Source: Verrucomicrobiota bacterium
GTDB taxonomy: Bacteria > Verrucomicrobiota > Lentisphaeria > JABSQK01 > JAJFLO01
Length of the DNA: 64,000 bases
Assembly: GCA_021772635.1 (NCBI GenBank)
Contig: JAJFLP010000079.1
Coordinates: 47,205 to 111,204, forward strand
Direction: 5' to 3'
Shown here: one piece after another, positions 43,613 through 53,989 of the stretch
Numbering within the stretch: position 1 is the first letter of the stretch
How the letters are laid out: each line of letters begins with the position of its first letter
The notes under the pieces: model-generated
Told to the model about the DNA's origin: nothing
Database searches by the model: none
Seen by the model: only the letters and a program-made list of their open reading frames with translations
Made by a program: the position numbers and the translations under genes

Positions 43613-44817
43613 CGCTCGTCTCCGAACTCTTTATAAATAGTTTTGGGGGCACCGTCGGGCCCCTCAAGAACACTGACGACAGAGAAGAATCTATGAAGTG
43701 ACACCGGCGCGAACGCAAACTCTAAGTTCAACTGCGATTCATCCCGCTTACTCACTGAGTGCCGTTTTAGTTGAGCAGAGACATCGTCAAGCGCTTGAAG
43801 ACAGGGCGGCACCCAGGTCTTGAGCAATCGATTTGCCTCAAGGAATGGATCGGTGTCGTCGTCTCCAAACGCGCTCTTTTGTGACAGCGAGGTTCGTATT
43901 ATTGTCGCCGTACGCATAATATTACGCCCTATATTCTCATGCGGTAACGGCTCAAGAAATATCTTTTCGTGAAAGTTCTGAAGATTGGCGCTAAGCAGTT
44001 TTGCTTTTGCCGAAAGTGTTAGAATTTCAGTGAAATTGTCGCGAGTGAGAACAGACAGTAGATCATGGGTAACAAAACAGTGGATATAATCGTAGATTTC
44101 CATAAACTCGAGGAAACGCGCCTCGGCCCACACCCGGTATTCTTTGCGATGCTGGTTCAAACGTTTCTCTATATTCTGCTCGAGATTGCCCGTCTGAATC
44201 AGGGTACGCAGCGGTTCTAATCGGAGACTGATGATCTCCGCCGCAACAGCCGCCTCCCAACAGTGATCCCGGGAAAGGTGGGTAAAAGCCGTTAGGTCGA
44301 TACCGTAAAGGTATTTGGCGACAGCGAAATCCGCGCTGAACAGGTATGCTATCGAATCAACCGGATCAACTGTCTCGCCGTCGTCGCCGTCGTCGTCGAT
44401 CTCTTCGACTATTTCCGGTTCGGCGGCGACGGGATATTCAAAAATAAACTGAGCAGTGGGATCCTCTTGTAGATTAGGTGTTTGAATCATCCCACTACAT
44501 TTGGGGCACTCTATTTTGGTTCCCAAGTCTTCCATGCCAAGGGCAAGGTTTTGCTGGCAACCAGGGCACTCGAACGCGACGAGTTCCTCCTCATCGTCCT
44601 CATCGTCCTCATCGTCCTCATCGTCCTCGACATCCTCCGGGACATCGTAATCTTCTACGTAACTATCCGATTGCGACGCCGGTGCTTCGCTCGGCGCTTC
44701 CGACCCGTCATCGGGCGGGTTATCTGGCGACTCGACTTCGCTGGGAGAATCTGTACTTTCTTCGGAGCTGTCGTTAAATGGGTTGCCACCTACAAGGGGT
44801 ATTTTCCTTCCTGCCAT
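43609..44817 (-). CDS. Zinc-ribbon protein with long acidic low-complexity region
   Basis: 402 aa. N-terminal 75 residues are Ser/Pro/Asp/Glu-rich, with a run of Asp-Asp-Glu repeats, then a zinc ribbon 'FECPGCQQNLALGMEDLGTKIECPKCSGMIQTP' split here as CPGC and CPKC, a second acidic stretch, and a 250-residue helical domain. No enzyme motif. GGAGG precedes the ATG. The stop TAG is formed by the CTAG end of the solo element at 43609-43612. The next gene on the strand is a zinc-ribbon pseudokinase, so the two probably work together. Confidence 0.65.
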   Translation of the reverse strand: MAGRKIPLVGGNPFNDSSEESTDSPSEVESPDNPPDDGSEAPSEAPASQSDSYVEDYDVPEDVEDDEDDEDDEDDEEELVAFECPGCQQNLALGMEDLGTKIECPKCSGMIQTPNLQEDPTAQFIFEYPVAAEPEIVEEIDDDGDDGETVDPVDSIAYLFSADFAVAKYLYGIDLTAFTHLSRDHCWEAAVAAEIISLRLEPLRTLIQTGNLEQNIEKRLNQHRKEYRVWAEARFLEFMEIYDYIHCFVTHDLLSVLTRDNFTEILTLSAKAKLLSANLQNFHEKIFLEPLPHENIGRNIMRTATIIRTSLSQKSAFGDDDTDPFLEANRLLKTWVPPCLQALDDVSAQLKRHSVSKRDESQLNLEFAFAPVSLHRFFSVVSVLEGPDGAPKTIYKEFGDER

Positions 44818-44989
44818 TATTTCGCCTCCAAGTTAGCCCGAAAAAAGTCCAATTTTATCCGGCGTAGAATTAATTAATCGCCCAAGAGATTCCGAACGGT
44901 CTTTTTCACCCGGCAGAGTCCTACAGACGACGCCTGGTCGTAACACCCGTGTTATCAGATATGAATACAAACGTCCCCGGCAGTGGGGG

Positions 44990-45994
44990 TTACGACAGGA
45001 CTGCCTTCAACCGTAAGAACTGGCAAATATCTTTCTCAAGTTCGAAAAAAGACCGATAACGCTGCTCAATATCAATAGCGATCATCTGCGTGAGAATTCG
45101 CGCGAGCGCGGGATCTAAATGTGCCAGACGCTGTTTCCGCATCTTATCAAAATACGATTCTTCAGTGGCCAACTGGTGGACCTTTTCGATTTCGTAATCG
45201 AAAAAGTAAGTCTTGGCATTCAACATGTAGAATAAGAGCAATCCTAAACTGAAGATTAGACTGCGGATATCCTCAGGAGCAGCGAATAATCGTTCAGGTG
45301 ACATATATTGTTTATCGGCGATCGTCGCGTTATCGTCGAGCGCGGGGCTTGTTCCGATAGGCGTGCAATTCCTGAAACTGCATAGGAAAGCACCATCGCG
45401 GTCACTTATCATAATGTTCGTTGGCGCGACATCACGAAAAAAATACCCCTTATTATGGATCGCGGCGGCAGCGGATAATACGCGCAAAACCACCAGCAAC
45501 GCTTCACTCTCCGAGTACTTTCCCAACCGTCTGACCCGACTGTCCAGGCGCTCGCCTCGCACGAACTCCGCCGCGACGAATTGCTCGTCGTCTTCGAAGC
45601 CCTGCTCTATTCCTTTGAGGATGCATTGGTGTTGCCCCAGCGCGAAGATGATCTCTCCTTCCTGTTTCAACTTCGCGCTGAGCTCCTCATCATCGACTTT
45701 GTCCCTTGGGAGAATTTTGACTGTAAATAACCGTCGTGGGTACGACTCGTGATATGCTTTGTATAGTGTCCCCTCTTCGCCACCTAATTCTAACGGGTAG
45801 TATAGCCAGAATTTGTTGATTTTCTTCGGGATCGAATTCAGCGCTTTGCACGACGGGCACTTCGCCATTTTTAACGGCGTTAAACCGATCAATTCAGCCG
45901 GTTTATCGCAGGCCGGGCATATATAGCGCCCTGACATAAAGGCTTGCAACTGCCTTAGTTCTTTCTCTTCTGCCGGTATATCTTTAGTTGCCAT
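44990..45994 (-). CDS. Zinc-ribbon protein with Hanks-type kinase fold, probable pseudokinase
   Basis: 334 aa. A zinc ribbon at about residues 25-50 ('YICPACDKPAEL', 'AKCPSCKALNSIP') is followed by a Ser/Thr kinase fold: 'FTVKILPRD' with the VAIK-type Lys, 'YFFRDVAPTNIMISD' as the catalytic loop (HRD reads FRD, Asn kept), but the Mg-binding DFG is replaced ('FLCSFRNC', Asp to Ser), and 'YMSPERL' for the APE region. Loss of the DFG Asp suggests no or little catalysis. No Shine-Dalgarno; TATAAT lies 11 nt before the ATG, so the message may be leaderless. Confidence 0.75.
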   Translation of the reverse strand: MATKDIPAEEKELRQLQAFMSGRYICPACDKPAELIGLTPLKMAKCPSCKALNSIPKKINKFWLYYPLELGGEEGTLYKAYHESYPRRLFTVKILPRDKVDDEELSAKLKQEGEIIFALGQHQCILKGIEQGFEDDEQFVAAEFVRGERLDSRVRRLGKYSESEALLVVLRVLSAAAAIHNKGYFFRDVAPTNIMISDRDGAFLCSFRNCTPIGTSPALDDNATIADKQYMSPERLFAAPEDIRSLIFSLGLLLFYMLNAKTYFFDYEIEKVHQLATEESYFDKMRKQRLAHLDPALARILTQMIAIDIEQRYRSFFELEKDICQFLRLKAVLS

Positions 45995-46254
45995 TATGAA
46001 TCTATTATATTAGTTGAAACCTAAGGTTAAGTGGCGAACTTTTCTATCACCTGGCGAGACGTCCGCCAATACCTCAAATACGTTGCCCTGGATAATCAAT
46101 GGACACCGAAAATATCTCGCATTCCAGAGCAGAAAAGCACTAACAAAATCGGCGACGGGCGCCAAGAATAGAAACTTCGAAGAGGGCGGACACGCGAAAA
46201 TTGCAGTTGGTTAAATTGGTAGAGGATAACATCGAATGGAGTCCTTCCGCTAAT

Positions 46255-46435
46255 CTAGCCTGAAAATTCATCAGTATTCTGCTACAAGCCCTAATCTCTG
46301 CCCAAATAAACCGATTAGCTCGACTTTACATCTCAGTGAATGAATATTCGCTTTCGCCGTCAAGTTTTCTCTAATCGATTTATCATGAGCGAATTAAACG
46401 CTCTCGCGACCAATCGCATGAATTAATCAGGCTAG
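46255..46435 (+). mobile_element. Family B palindromic element, full copy 2
   Basis: CTAG 46255-46258 to CTAG 46432-46435. Ends CCTGAAAATTCATCAG and CATGAATTAATCAGG; same interior as the copy at 42469. The flanking spacers 45995-46254 and 46436-46585 hold no gene that I can support. Confidence 0.85.
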
Positions 46436-46585
46436 CGCGCTGGCGCCCTAGCTTGCTGATTCACCGTAACGTATCAGTGATAGTCGTACATTTCCAAGCT
46501 ATAATCTGTCGAAAGTTGGCGCGAAATGCAAATCAACTTCTCATAATTTTCAACTGCCCGACGCGATGCGGTCGCAACGGGATCA

Positions 46586-47290
46586 TCATCGTAGTAATTC
46601 GACGATCTGTGCCAATGAACGAATGACTGAATCGTCACGCTTGGTCGTTACGCGATTTCGATCAATCACGAGGCACTGCCAGCCCGCGTTCAGTGCGCCA
46701 TCGCGATCGTGATACAGGCTGTCACCAATATGCAGGATCTCCGATGGCGGGATGCCGAGCCTTTCTTGCGTAAGCTGAAATATTTGTCTATCAGGTTTCT
46801 CGAATCCGACCTCGCTTGATATTACGATCTCGTCGAAATGGGCCGCAATACCGAGCCCGTCAATAAGGTGCCGCAGACGGTTGTCCCAGTTGGATAGGAT
46901 AGCCACCGAAATTTCGCTGTTGTTGAGCTCGGACAACGTCTCACGCGCCTCTGGAAAAAGCTTCCAGTGTTCCGGTTTAGCGAAAACCCACCACAGTTCC
47001 TCAAAGAACGCATCAAAATGGTCCACGCTGACTGATAAGTTATTTAACATCTCGCGCACAAGGTTTTTCCACCACCCTCGATAGGAGTCGTCACTGACGG
47101 CGGACGGCGTTAAACGCTCAGCTCTCTGCAGGACGTCATTGAAGCTTATTTCGAGAGTTTCGGAGGCAATATCCACTCCGTACAACAGGAGTACCGAACG
47201 GTAGATCTCACCCACGGAAGGGTGCGGATAGACGAGAGTCCCACCTGCGTCAAATGTTATCGCGCGAATAGTTGAATTTATGGGCTTCAT
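46586..47290 (-). CDS. HAD-superfamily (subfamily IA) hydrolase
   Basis: 234 aa. Motif I 'TFDAGGTLVYP' (nucleophile Asp; the second acid is replaced by Gly as in the HDHD3/REG-2 group), motif II 'VAILSNWDNRL', motif III 'VGFEKPDRQIF' with Lys, motif IV 'ILHIGDSLYHDRDGA'. Probably a small-molecule phosphatase; substrate unknown. 255 bp of repeat-bearing spacer separates it from hldD. Confidence 0.85.
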   Translation of the reverse strand: MKPINSTIRAITFDAGGTLVYPHPSVGEIYRSVLLLYGVDIASETLEISFNDVLQRAERLTPSAVSDDSYRGWWKNLVREMLNNLSVSVDHFDAFFEELWWVFAKPEHWKLFPEARETLSELNNSEISVAILSNWDNRLRHLIDGLGIAAHFDEIVISSEVGFEKPDRQIFQLTQERLGIPPSEILHIGDSLYHDRDGALNAGWQCLVIDRNRVTTKRDDSVIRSLAQIVELLR

Positions 47291-47339
47291 ATTAGTGTGG
47301 AGTGATTTTACGGACAGCGATCAACTATAAGAGACTGCC

Positions 47340-47440
47340 CCGCTCTATTCTCGGAGTCCGCTCGTGCGGACCGCATAAGCGTCCCGTATCGACGGGATCC
47401 ACGCTCATGCGGGAAGAGTCTCGGACATTGTGAATCGGGA
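47340..47440. repeat. Palindromic family E2 repeat
   Basis: 'CGCATAAGCGTCCCGTATCG' then 'ACGGGATCCACGCTCATGCG' and 'GTGAATCGGGAT'; an inverted copy of 26983-27065. Confidence 0.7.
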
Positions 47441-47545
47441 TCAGGAAACAGACAGCCCAATTTCTTGGACAATTGCAGATAGCTCGCGCAAAACGCTCTG
47501 AGTGAGATCTTTAACCGCGATAGTTCCTGCCCGAATCGGTATGAC

Positions 47546-48520
47546 TCAATCAGTTAAGTAACGATTTCCGGATAAATAGTTCTGTACGAAATCCGCAACT
47601 GCATGTTCCAGTGACTGGCAAGGCTTGTCGTAACCTGTCCCGCGAAATTTCGTCATGTCCAATTTTGTAAAGTACTGGTAATGGTCGCGGAGGCCGGTCG
47701 GCATATCGATATATTCGATATCAGGTTCACGATTCAGTGCGGAGAAAACACTCGCAGCGAGGTCATTCCAACTTCTCTCGGTTCCCGATCCGGCATTAAA
47801 CAACCCGCTCACTGTCGTGTTCTCGAGTAGATACAAAATTATATCTACCGCATCTTTCACGTAAAGAAAATCGCGTTTCTGCTCACCATCCGCGTACTCT
47901 GGTTTGTACGATTTAAATAGGCGGACCGCCCCGGTGTCGCGAATCTGTTCAAACGCCTTAACTGGGACACTGCGCATTTCAGCTTTATGATATTCGTTCG
48001 GCCCAAAAACATTGGAAAATTTGAGACCGACGATTTCTGAAAACAACCCTTTCCGACGAGCCCATACATCGAACAGGTGTTTCGAATACCCGTACGCATT
48101 CAGGGGACGCAAACTGTCTAACGCAGACTCGTTGTCATCATATCCCAACGCGCCGTCACCGTAGGTTGCAGCACTGGAGGCGTATATAAATCGGATACCG
48201 TGTTCTGCGGCAAAGCGTGCAAGTTCTTTTGTATACTGGAAATTATTGTCGATTAGGTAGGACGAGTCCGTTTCAGTCGTGCTCGAGCACGCGCCCATAT
48301 GAATAATCGCCTTCGTATCCTTGGCGAAATGCTTCGTCCGAACCCGCTCTCGAAACGCGTCTTTCTCCAGATAATCGCTAAATTTGAGGCCGCGAAGATT
48401 CTTCCATACCTCAGATGTCCCAAGGTGGTCGACGACGAGGGTATCGTCAACACCGATCCGGTTTAATCCCCAAATTACAGCGCTCCCAATAAATCCCGCG
48501 CCCCCGGTAACTATAATCAT
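47546..48520 (-). CDS. hldD: ADP-L-glycero-D-manno-heptose-6-epimerase
   Basis: 324 aa. Short-chain dehydrogenase/epimerase: 'IIVTGGAGFIGSAVIWGLN' NADP site, 'STTETDSSYLIDNNFQYTKE', 'ASSAATYGDG', catalytic 'YGYSKHLFDVWARRKG' (YxxxK) and the HldD-specific 'YADGEQKRDFLYVKDAV'. It makes the heptose precursor of the LPS inner core and so shows a Gram-negative envelope. GAGGTTAG precedes the ATG. cimA lies upstream on the same strand with 167 bp between. Confidence 0.95.
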   Translation of the reverse strand: MIIVTGGAGFIGSAVIWGLNRIGVDDTLVVDHLGTSEVWKNLRGLKFSDYLEKDAFRERVRTKHFAKDTKAIIHMGACSSTTETDSSYLIDNNFQYTKELARFAAEHGIRFIYASSAATYGDGALGYDDNESALDSLRPLNAYGYSKHLFDVWARRKGLFSEIVGLKFSNVFGPNEYHKAEMRSVPVKAFEQIRDTGAVRLFKSYKPEYADGEQKRDFLYVKDAVDIILYLLENTTVSGLFNAGSGTERSWNDLAASVFSALNREPDIEYIDMPTGLRDHYQYFTKLDMTKFRGTGYDKPCQSLEHAVADFVQNYLSGNRYLTD

Positions 48521-48687
48521 ATACTAACCTCAATTGTTTCCGGCATGACCTTTGTGAGCAGCGTGTGACACGGCTAAATCGCTTCGAAAAGGCCGTCGAC
48601 TGCACGTTTTCCTGGTACGCGCAACCATCCGCGGTCGAATATCTCTGGTCTCTACAGACGACGGCGGAATTCGGCTGCGCGCCAGCG

Positions 48688-50265
48688 TTATTTTTCGTCC
48701 ATATATAATCGATGTTCAACGGAATCGACAAGCGCCTGCCACGACGCCTCTATAATATTCTCGCTCACGCCCACGGTTCCCCAGATCTTATCGCCGTCAC
48801 TGGACTCAATCAGTACACGCGTTTTTGCAGCCGTGCCAGACTCACCGTCGACGATACGAACCTTGTAATCCTTCAGCTTAATGGCTTCGATATCCGGATA
48901 GAATCGAAGCAACGCCTTTCGCAACGCCTTGTCGAGTGCGTTTACGGGGCCGTCGCCTTCCGCAGCAGTCAGTTCGGTCTTGCCGTCGACATTGACCTTG
49001 ACGGTCGCCTCACTTAAGCACGGATCGTCATGACCGCGTTTTTCAATAATCACCCGGAACCCTTCCAACTGAAAGAATGGACGATGTTTCTGTAGTATCT
49101 TTTGCATCAGTAATTCGAACGATGCACCGGCTGCCTCGAACTCGTACCCTTCGCTCTCAAGTCGTTTGAGTTCATGAAGGATCTTTCGAACTTCCGGCCC
49201 TTTCGGGTCAAGGTCTATATTGTGTTCAGCCGCTTTTAACAGGATGTTGCTGCCACCCGATAAATCCGATATGAGAAAACGAGTCTCGTTTCCGACCGCA
49301 TCCGGACTGATGTGTTCATAAGAAACTTTGGTTTTTTCCATCGCATTAACGTGGATACCACCCTTGTGTGCAAAAGCACTTTTCCCCACATAACCCTGAC
49401 GTGTATTAGGCCGTAAATTGGCGAGATCGTAAACGAAATTACTAACCTCCGTTAAGAACTTCAACTGGCCGTCAGGCAATGCGCGATATCCTAGTTTTAA
49501 CTCTAAGTTGGGGATAATCGTGCAAAGGTTCGCATTCCCACAACGCTCACCGAAGCCATTTATCGTCCCTTGAATGTGGCGTGCACCGGCTTGTACGGAG
49601 CTGACCGAATTCGCGACGCCCATACCACTGTCGTCGTGGGTATGGATGCCTACCGTAATTTCCTCGGATAACACGGCTCTCACCTTCCCCGTGATTTCCC
49701 TGACCTCATCCGGCATGCTTCCTCCGTTTGTATCACAGAGTACAATCGTCGAGGCTCCGCCGGCGGCGGCTTTCTTCAATGTCGATATCGCGTAGTCGGC
49801 GTTATCCTTAAAACCATCGAAAAAATGTTCGGCGTCGTAAATGACTTCCTTCCCGTTGTCCTTCAGATACGCACAGGAATCCAGGATGATCGCAAGATTG
49901 TCATCCGGGCTGATTTTTAGTACGTCAACGACATGAAGCATCCACGTCTTCCCAAAGATCGTTGTAACCGGTGTCTCAGCGTCAATTAACGCGATGAGAT
50001 TCGGGTCTTTTTCAACTGCGTTCGACGCTCGACACGTACTCCCGAACGCAGCGATCTTCGCGTTCTTAAATGTTAGTTTTTTTGCTTCCTCGAAAAATGC
50101 CATATCCTTAGGGTTTGACCCCGGCCAACCGCCTTCGATATAGCTGACGCCGAACGAATCGAGACAGTTCGCGATACGGATTTTATCAACCTTCGAAAAT
50201 GATACCCCTTCGCCTTGGGTGCCGTCTCGTAAAGTTGTATCGTAAATCTTTATCATTTCCTTCAT
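48688..50265 (-). CDS. cimA: (R)-citramalate synthase
   Basis: 525 aa, the length of the LeuA-like CimA family. TIM-barrel start '[20 protein letters not shown]', '[17 protein letters not shown]' and '[16 protein letters not shown]' with '[16 protein letters not shown]', followed by the LeuA dimer/allosteric domain at the end ('[20 protein letters not shown]'). It condenses acetyl-CoA and pyruvate, opening the threonine-independent isoleucine route. Start chosen at the ATG with GGATGG upstream; a second ATG three codons on has GAAGGA. hom, upstream, belongs to the Thr/Met branch. Confidence 0.93.
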   Translation of the reverse strand: MKEMIKIYDTTLRDGTQGEGVSFSKVDKIRIANCLDSFGVSYIEGGWPGSNPKDMAFFEEAKKLTFKNAKIAAFGSTCRASNAVEKDPNLIALIDAETPVTTIFGKTWMLHVVDVLKISPDDNLAIILDSCAYLKDNGKEVIYDAEHFFDGFKDNADYAISTLKKAAAGGASTIVLCDTNGGSMPDEVREITGKVRAVLSEEITVGIHTHDDSGMGVANSVSSVQAGARHIQGTINGFGERCGNANLCTIIPNLELKLGYRALPDGQLKFLTEVSNFVYDLANLRPNTRQGYVGKSAFAHKGGIHVNAMEKTKVSYEHISPDAVGNETRFLISDLSGGSNILLKAAEHNIDLDPKGPEVRKILHELKRLESEGYEFEAAGASFELLMQKILQKHRPFFQLEGFRVIIEKRGHDDPCLSEATVKVNVDGKTELTAAEGDGPVNALDKALRKALLRFYPDIEAIKLKDYKVRIVDGESGTAAKTRVLIESSDGDKIWGTVGVSENIIEASWQALVDSVEHRLYMDEK

Positions 50266-50315
50266 CAGATATCCATCCTAATTGATAGTTGTAATCATAA
50301 CCCATTAAATTAATA

Positions 50316-50497
50316 CTAGCCTGATCTATGCATCAATTTCTACTGCAAAATCGTATATCATTTGATCTTAATGACTTACAAAGAACCTAAGACTTCGAAA
50401 TAGTTCACTATTCCGTCAGCCTTAGAACCCCCGCAAGTCATTAACCTCAAGGGTTCTACGACTTCTCGCAACAAAATTCATGCATAGATCAGGCTAT
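50316..50497 (+). mobile_element. Family A palindromic element, copy between cimA and hom (short form)
   Basis: CTAG 50316-50319; right end TGCATAGATCAGG followed by CTAT (50494-50497), a one-base change of CTAG. Inner pair AATGACTTACAAAGAAC / CCCGCAAGTCATTAAC. Its right end holds the stop codon of hom. Confidence 0.85.
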
Positions 50498-51804
50498 CTG
50501 TCGCGATCGTTTTCAATATCTTCAATACGCAGCACGACCGGGGCCTCGCGCACGACGTCCAGTACCTCAATTTTCGATAAGGCCCGATTTAATTCAACTT
50601 CCTTGGCCGTATGGGTAATCAAGATTATCGGCAGGTGGTCGGAAGCCAACTCCTGTTGCGTAACGCTGGCGATGCTGATCCCACTTTCACCCAATATTTG
50701 TGCTATTCGGGCCATAACGTTCGGAACATCATCAACCGATAATCTTATATAATACCGGCATTCGATTTCGTCCATCGACAACACGTCATTGTACGAATTG
50801 TGCGGTCGAAAAGGGGGCACGCGTCGCGAAGAATTGAAACATATATTCAGCGCTACATCTACCAAGTCCGCAACCACGGCACTCGCCGTTGCATCCTGCC
50901 CGGCGCCGCGCCCATATAGCATCGTCGGTCCGACAATGTCTCCCTCGACCCACACAGCGTTAAATTCGTCACTGACCTTAGCCAGTAACGAGTCAGCAGA
51001 AACCAAGGTCGGATGCACCCGCATCTGGATATTACTGGAATCGAATTTGACGATCCCGAGTAACTTGATCTTATAACCTGCCCTCGCTGCGTTGCGGATG
51101 TCCTGTAAATCAATACCGCGTATACCCTCAACGAATATTTGGTCTACGTCAATCCACTCTCCGTAAGCCAACGACGCAAGGATACAGGTCTTGTGGGCAG
51201 TGTCATGCCCGTCTATGTCCAGGGACGGGTCTGCCTCAGCGAAACCCAAGTCCTGCGCTTCTCTAAGGACATCGCCAAAGTCGACGCCGTCGTTTTCCAT
51301 GCGGGTGAGAATATAGTTGCAGGTTCCGTTTAGAATTCCGTAAATTCGCTCGACGTGATTCGCGGATAAGCCCTCGCGCAGGGATTTTATGATTGGGACC
51401 CCGCCCGCTACGCTGGCCTCATAGTAAATATCGACACCGTTTTCGGCCGCAACCCGAAATAACTCATCTCCGTGATACGCCAACAGTGACTTATTCGCCG
51501 TCACCACCGGTTTACCATTCTTCAGAGCCTGCAGGACGTAACGCTTCGCATCCGTCGTGCCACCGATCAATTCAACGATAACATCAATATCAGGGCTATT
51601 TACGACGGTATCGGCGTTGTCAGTAAACACAACGGAAGTGGCGTCGAAATCTCTCTTCTTTTCTATGTCGGAAACTGCAATCGCCACGATACTTAACTGT
51701 ACATCGCAGCGAGCCGCAATCAGCGCAGCATTGTTTTTAATACAAGCAACAACGCCAGTCCCGACAGTCCCGCAACCAATTAAGCCAATTCGAATCTTTT
51801 TCAT
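50494..51804 (-). CDS. hom: Homoserine dehydrogenase
   Basis: 436 aa. NAD-binding start 'IRIGLIGCGTVGTGVVACI', 'VVTANKSLLAYHGDELF', 'GVPIIKSLREGLSANHVERIYGILNGTCNYILT' and 'AEADPSLDIDGHDTAHKTCILASLAYG', then a C-terminal ACT domain ('YYIRLSVDDVPNVMARIAQILG'). Converts aspartate semialdehyde to homoserine for Thr and Met; the ACT domain should give feedback control by threonine. ATG 51804 chosen; the upstream ATG at 51822 arises from a repeat. Its TAG stop (50494-50496) lies in the end of a family A element. Confidence 0.96.
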   Translation of the reverse strand: MKKIRIGLIGCGTVGTGVVACIKNNAALIAARCDVQLSIVAIAVSDIEKKRDFDATSVVFTDNADTVVNSPDIDVIVELIGGTTDAKRYVLQALKNGKPVVTANKSLLAYHGDELFRVAAENGVDIYYEASVAGGVPIIKSLREGLSANHVERIYGILNGTCNYILTRMENDGVDFGDVLREAQDLGFAEADPSLDIDGHDTAHKTCILASLAYGEWIDVDQIFVEGIRGIDLQDIRNAARAGYKIKLLGIVKFDSSNIQMRVHPTLVSADSLLAKVSDEFNAVWVEGDIVGPTMLYGRGAGQDATASAVVADLVDVALNICFNSSRRVPPFRPHNSYNDVLSMDEIECRYYIRLSVDDVPNVMARIAQILGESGISIASVTQQELASDHLPIILITHTAKEVELNRALSKIEVLDVVREAPVVLRIEDIENDRDR

Positions 51805-51814
51805 AATTATACCG

Positions 51815-53187
51815 AACGTCATTCATCCCGCATGCGGGACGAAAAATCGTTCCGAGTCTCCTCTGAAACTTAACCGGTTTTGAGGCTAAACATTTGTTGT
51901 CGGACGGGCCGTTCGTAGTAAGGCACGACAGTGCCGTTAATTGTATCGCACGAAAAACTATATAACGGCACTGTCGTGCTACATTGTGGCATGAGCGTCT
52001 CGCTCATGAACGGGGCGCCGATTCACAAGCGAGACGCTTGTGCCACCATCTGCGACACCTGCAACTCAAGTTTAGTCATGTACCTGTCCGTCCTTTGGCG
52101 GATTAAACGGGTTAAAAGAAAACCCACTGGTGGGCTGCCTTGAAAATTGGTCATTCTTACACACTAAAGTGCGAACTCCAACGAGCACTCCAGCATACCA
52201 GCGAATTCGTGTTGCAGTGATCGCTGTTGGAGTTCGCGCTTTAGCGTGTCGTATCTAAAGTTTCCTTTTATATTACCAGAGTCAGCGTCACCGGCTCGGT
52301 CGACGCTCCTCTAAAACTTAAACGGTTTTGAGGTTCTTCATCTCGTTCGATTTCGGCTCGATTGTGCGGCTTTTGGAGTTCAAGCTTCAGCTTGCTATTT
52401 GTTGATTGGCAGATGCAATCCCGCATGCGGGATTGAACTCCAAAATACCGCCGAACCCAAGTTTCCTATTATATTAATTCTGCTGTACAACAAAAAGCGC
52501 GTCGGTCGACGCTCCCTGTGAAACTTGGCGGAAATCTTCGACATTAAGAGCCCGATTCGTATCGCACGAAAAACTATATAACGGCACTGTCGTGCCTTAC
52601 TACGAACGGCGTCCGCCCTGAATTCATGGTTCCTCTAGTATTAACAGATCAGTCAGTTGACGGATCGGCGGATTGCTCTTACGTAATTATTTTCAAAGTC
52701 GTCTCTCTCCGCACGCGCGGAGTCTCGGTTACCCGGACCGTCTTCTCGGAGTCCGCTCATGCGGGAAGAGTCTCGGTTACCCGGACCAAAAATTGTACCG
52801 CTTGTTGATAAATCCCGATTCAGAATGGGATCGCTGGCGGCCCACTCGTTTAATCCACTCTCGCACACAGCCAAACAATGCCACAACATCGACAATATGG
52901 AAAACAGCGGACGAGTACGTTGGTTGTAACCATTGATCCCGCATGGGCGATATCGTAATGACACGACCGATGCGGGATCGAAATAGACGACATAAGACCT
53001 GAGTTTCGGTCGTTATGAACGGACCGCGTTAGCGCGAAGTCCATTCATGAAGCCCAGATAGCTATCGGTCTACGCGATATACGGCTGCCGAGCTTAATCG
53101 TCAACCGCTACGTAGCCAGTATATCGTTAAATTCCACAGGCAATAACATACATCATCTGTGACTAATTCCAAAGGGCCGCACCTCGC
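51815..53187. repeat. 1.35-kb repeat-only spacer between hom and amidotransferase
   Basis: Built of TGAAACTT modules (51861, 52139 as TTGAAAATT, 52313, 52513), the 'cactaaagtg' hairpin with arms at 52157-52180 and 52230-52253, two copies of 'CGCACGAAAAACTATATAAC' (51949 and 52563) next to 'GGCACTGTCGTGC' arms, and a family E part near 52785. Frames inside, for example 52653-52964, are repeat translations. No gene found. Confidence 0.7.
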
Positions 53188-53880
53188 TCAGGAGCTACTG
53201 AGCCGGTCCAATATTATTGACATTGTCCTGTTTGCTACCAAAGAAGCGTCGCCTCGCTGGGCAATTACGTCTGCAGTTTGGATGAACGGACCATCTACCA
53301 GCTCGTCACTAAAGTGCTTTGCGAAAGTTTGTGCACATTGATCTGTCGTCTCCATATGAAACTGAAGCGCTAAAATTCGATCGCCGTAGACAAAACCTTG
53401 GTTCATGCACCCCTCGCTCTCAGCGATACAAGCCGCACCACTCGGAATGTCGAATGTGTCTCCGTGCCAATGAAAGACATCCAAAGTCCGAGGGATCCCT
53501 TCGAATATGGGAAGTCCCTGCCCGGCGGCGGTGAGTTTGATCGGGAACCAACCGATCTCTTTATGCCGCCCGCGATAGACTCTCGCGCCAAGGACGTCTG
53601 CGATAAGCTGCCCGCCCAGGCATACGCCCAGAATTATTTTCCCGGCATCGACCGCCGTTCGTATCAACTGTTTCTCTACGATCAACCATGGATAGGTTTC
53701 CGTCTCATAAATATTCATCGGTCCGCCGAGAATAATCAACATTTCGAAATCTTTTGTCTTTGGGAAAGGATCAGATTCGTAAAATCGTGTAGTCGTTAAC
53801 TGATGCTGGTTCTCGGATATCCAGGAGGCGATACTACCTAAACCATCGCACGGGTCATTTTGAAAACAGTGAATTCTCAT
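53188..53880 (-). CDS. Class-I glutamine amidotransferase-like protein
   Basis: 230 aa. GATase1 domain with complete triad: nucleophile Cys in 'ILGVCLGGQLIAD', His and Glu in 'ILALQFHMETT'; 'EMLIILGGPMNIYET' precedes. The lone-domain form with 'FHWHGDTFDIPSGA' is typical of GMP-synthase-like amidotransferases that act on gamma-glutamyl compounds. Substrate uncertain. AAAGGAGC lies upstream of the ATG. Flanked by repeat-filled spacers. Confidence 0.88.
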   Translation of the reverse strand: MRIHCFQNDPCDGLGSIASWISENQHQLTTTRFYESDPFPKTKDFEMLIILGGPMNIYETETYPWLIVEKQLIRTAVDAGKIILGVCLGGQLIADVLGARVYRGRHKEIGWFPIKLTAAGQGLPIFEGIPRTLDVFHWHGDTFDIPSGAACIAESEGCMNQGFVYGDRILALQFHMETTDQCAQTFAKHFSDELVDGPFIQTADVIAQRGDASLVANRTMSIILDRLSSS

Positions 53881-53989
53881 TGTCGCTATTGCTCCTTTGT
53901 GTAAAGATAAAGTCTGTAGGCTATCAATTTTTTGACCACGCGTCGTTCTGCTGTGCAGTAAGAACTATCGCGATTTAAAATATCGCCCA

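Noticed and set aside
52653..52964. 103-codon minus-strand frame
   Set aside because: Runs over family E and palindromic repeats ('GNRDS' strings); no family similarity.
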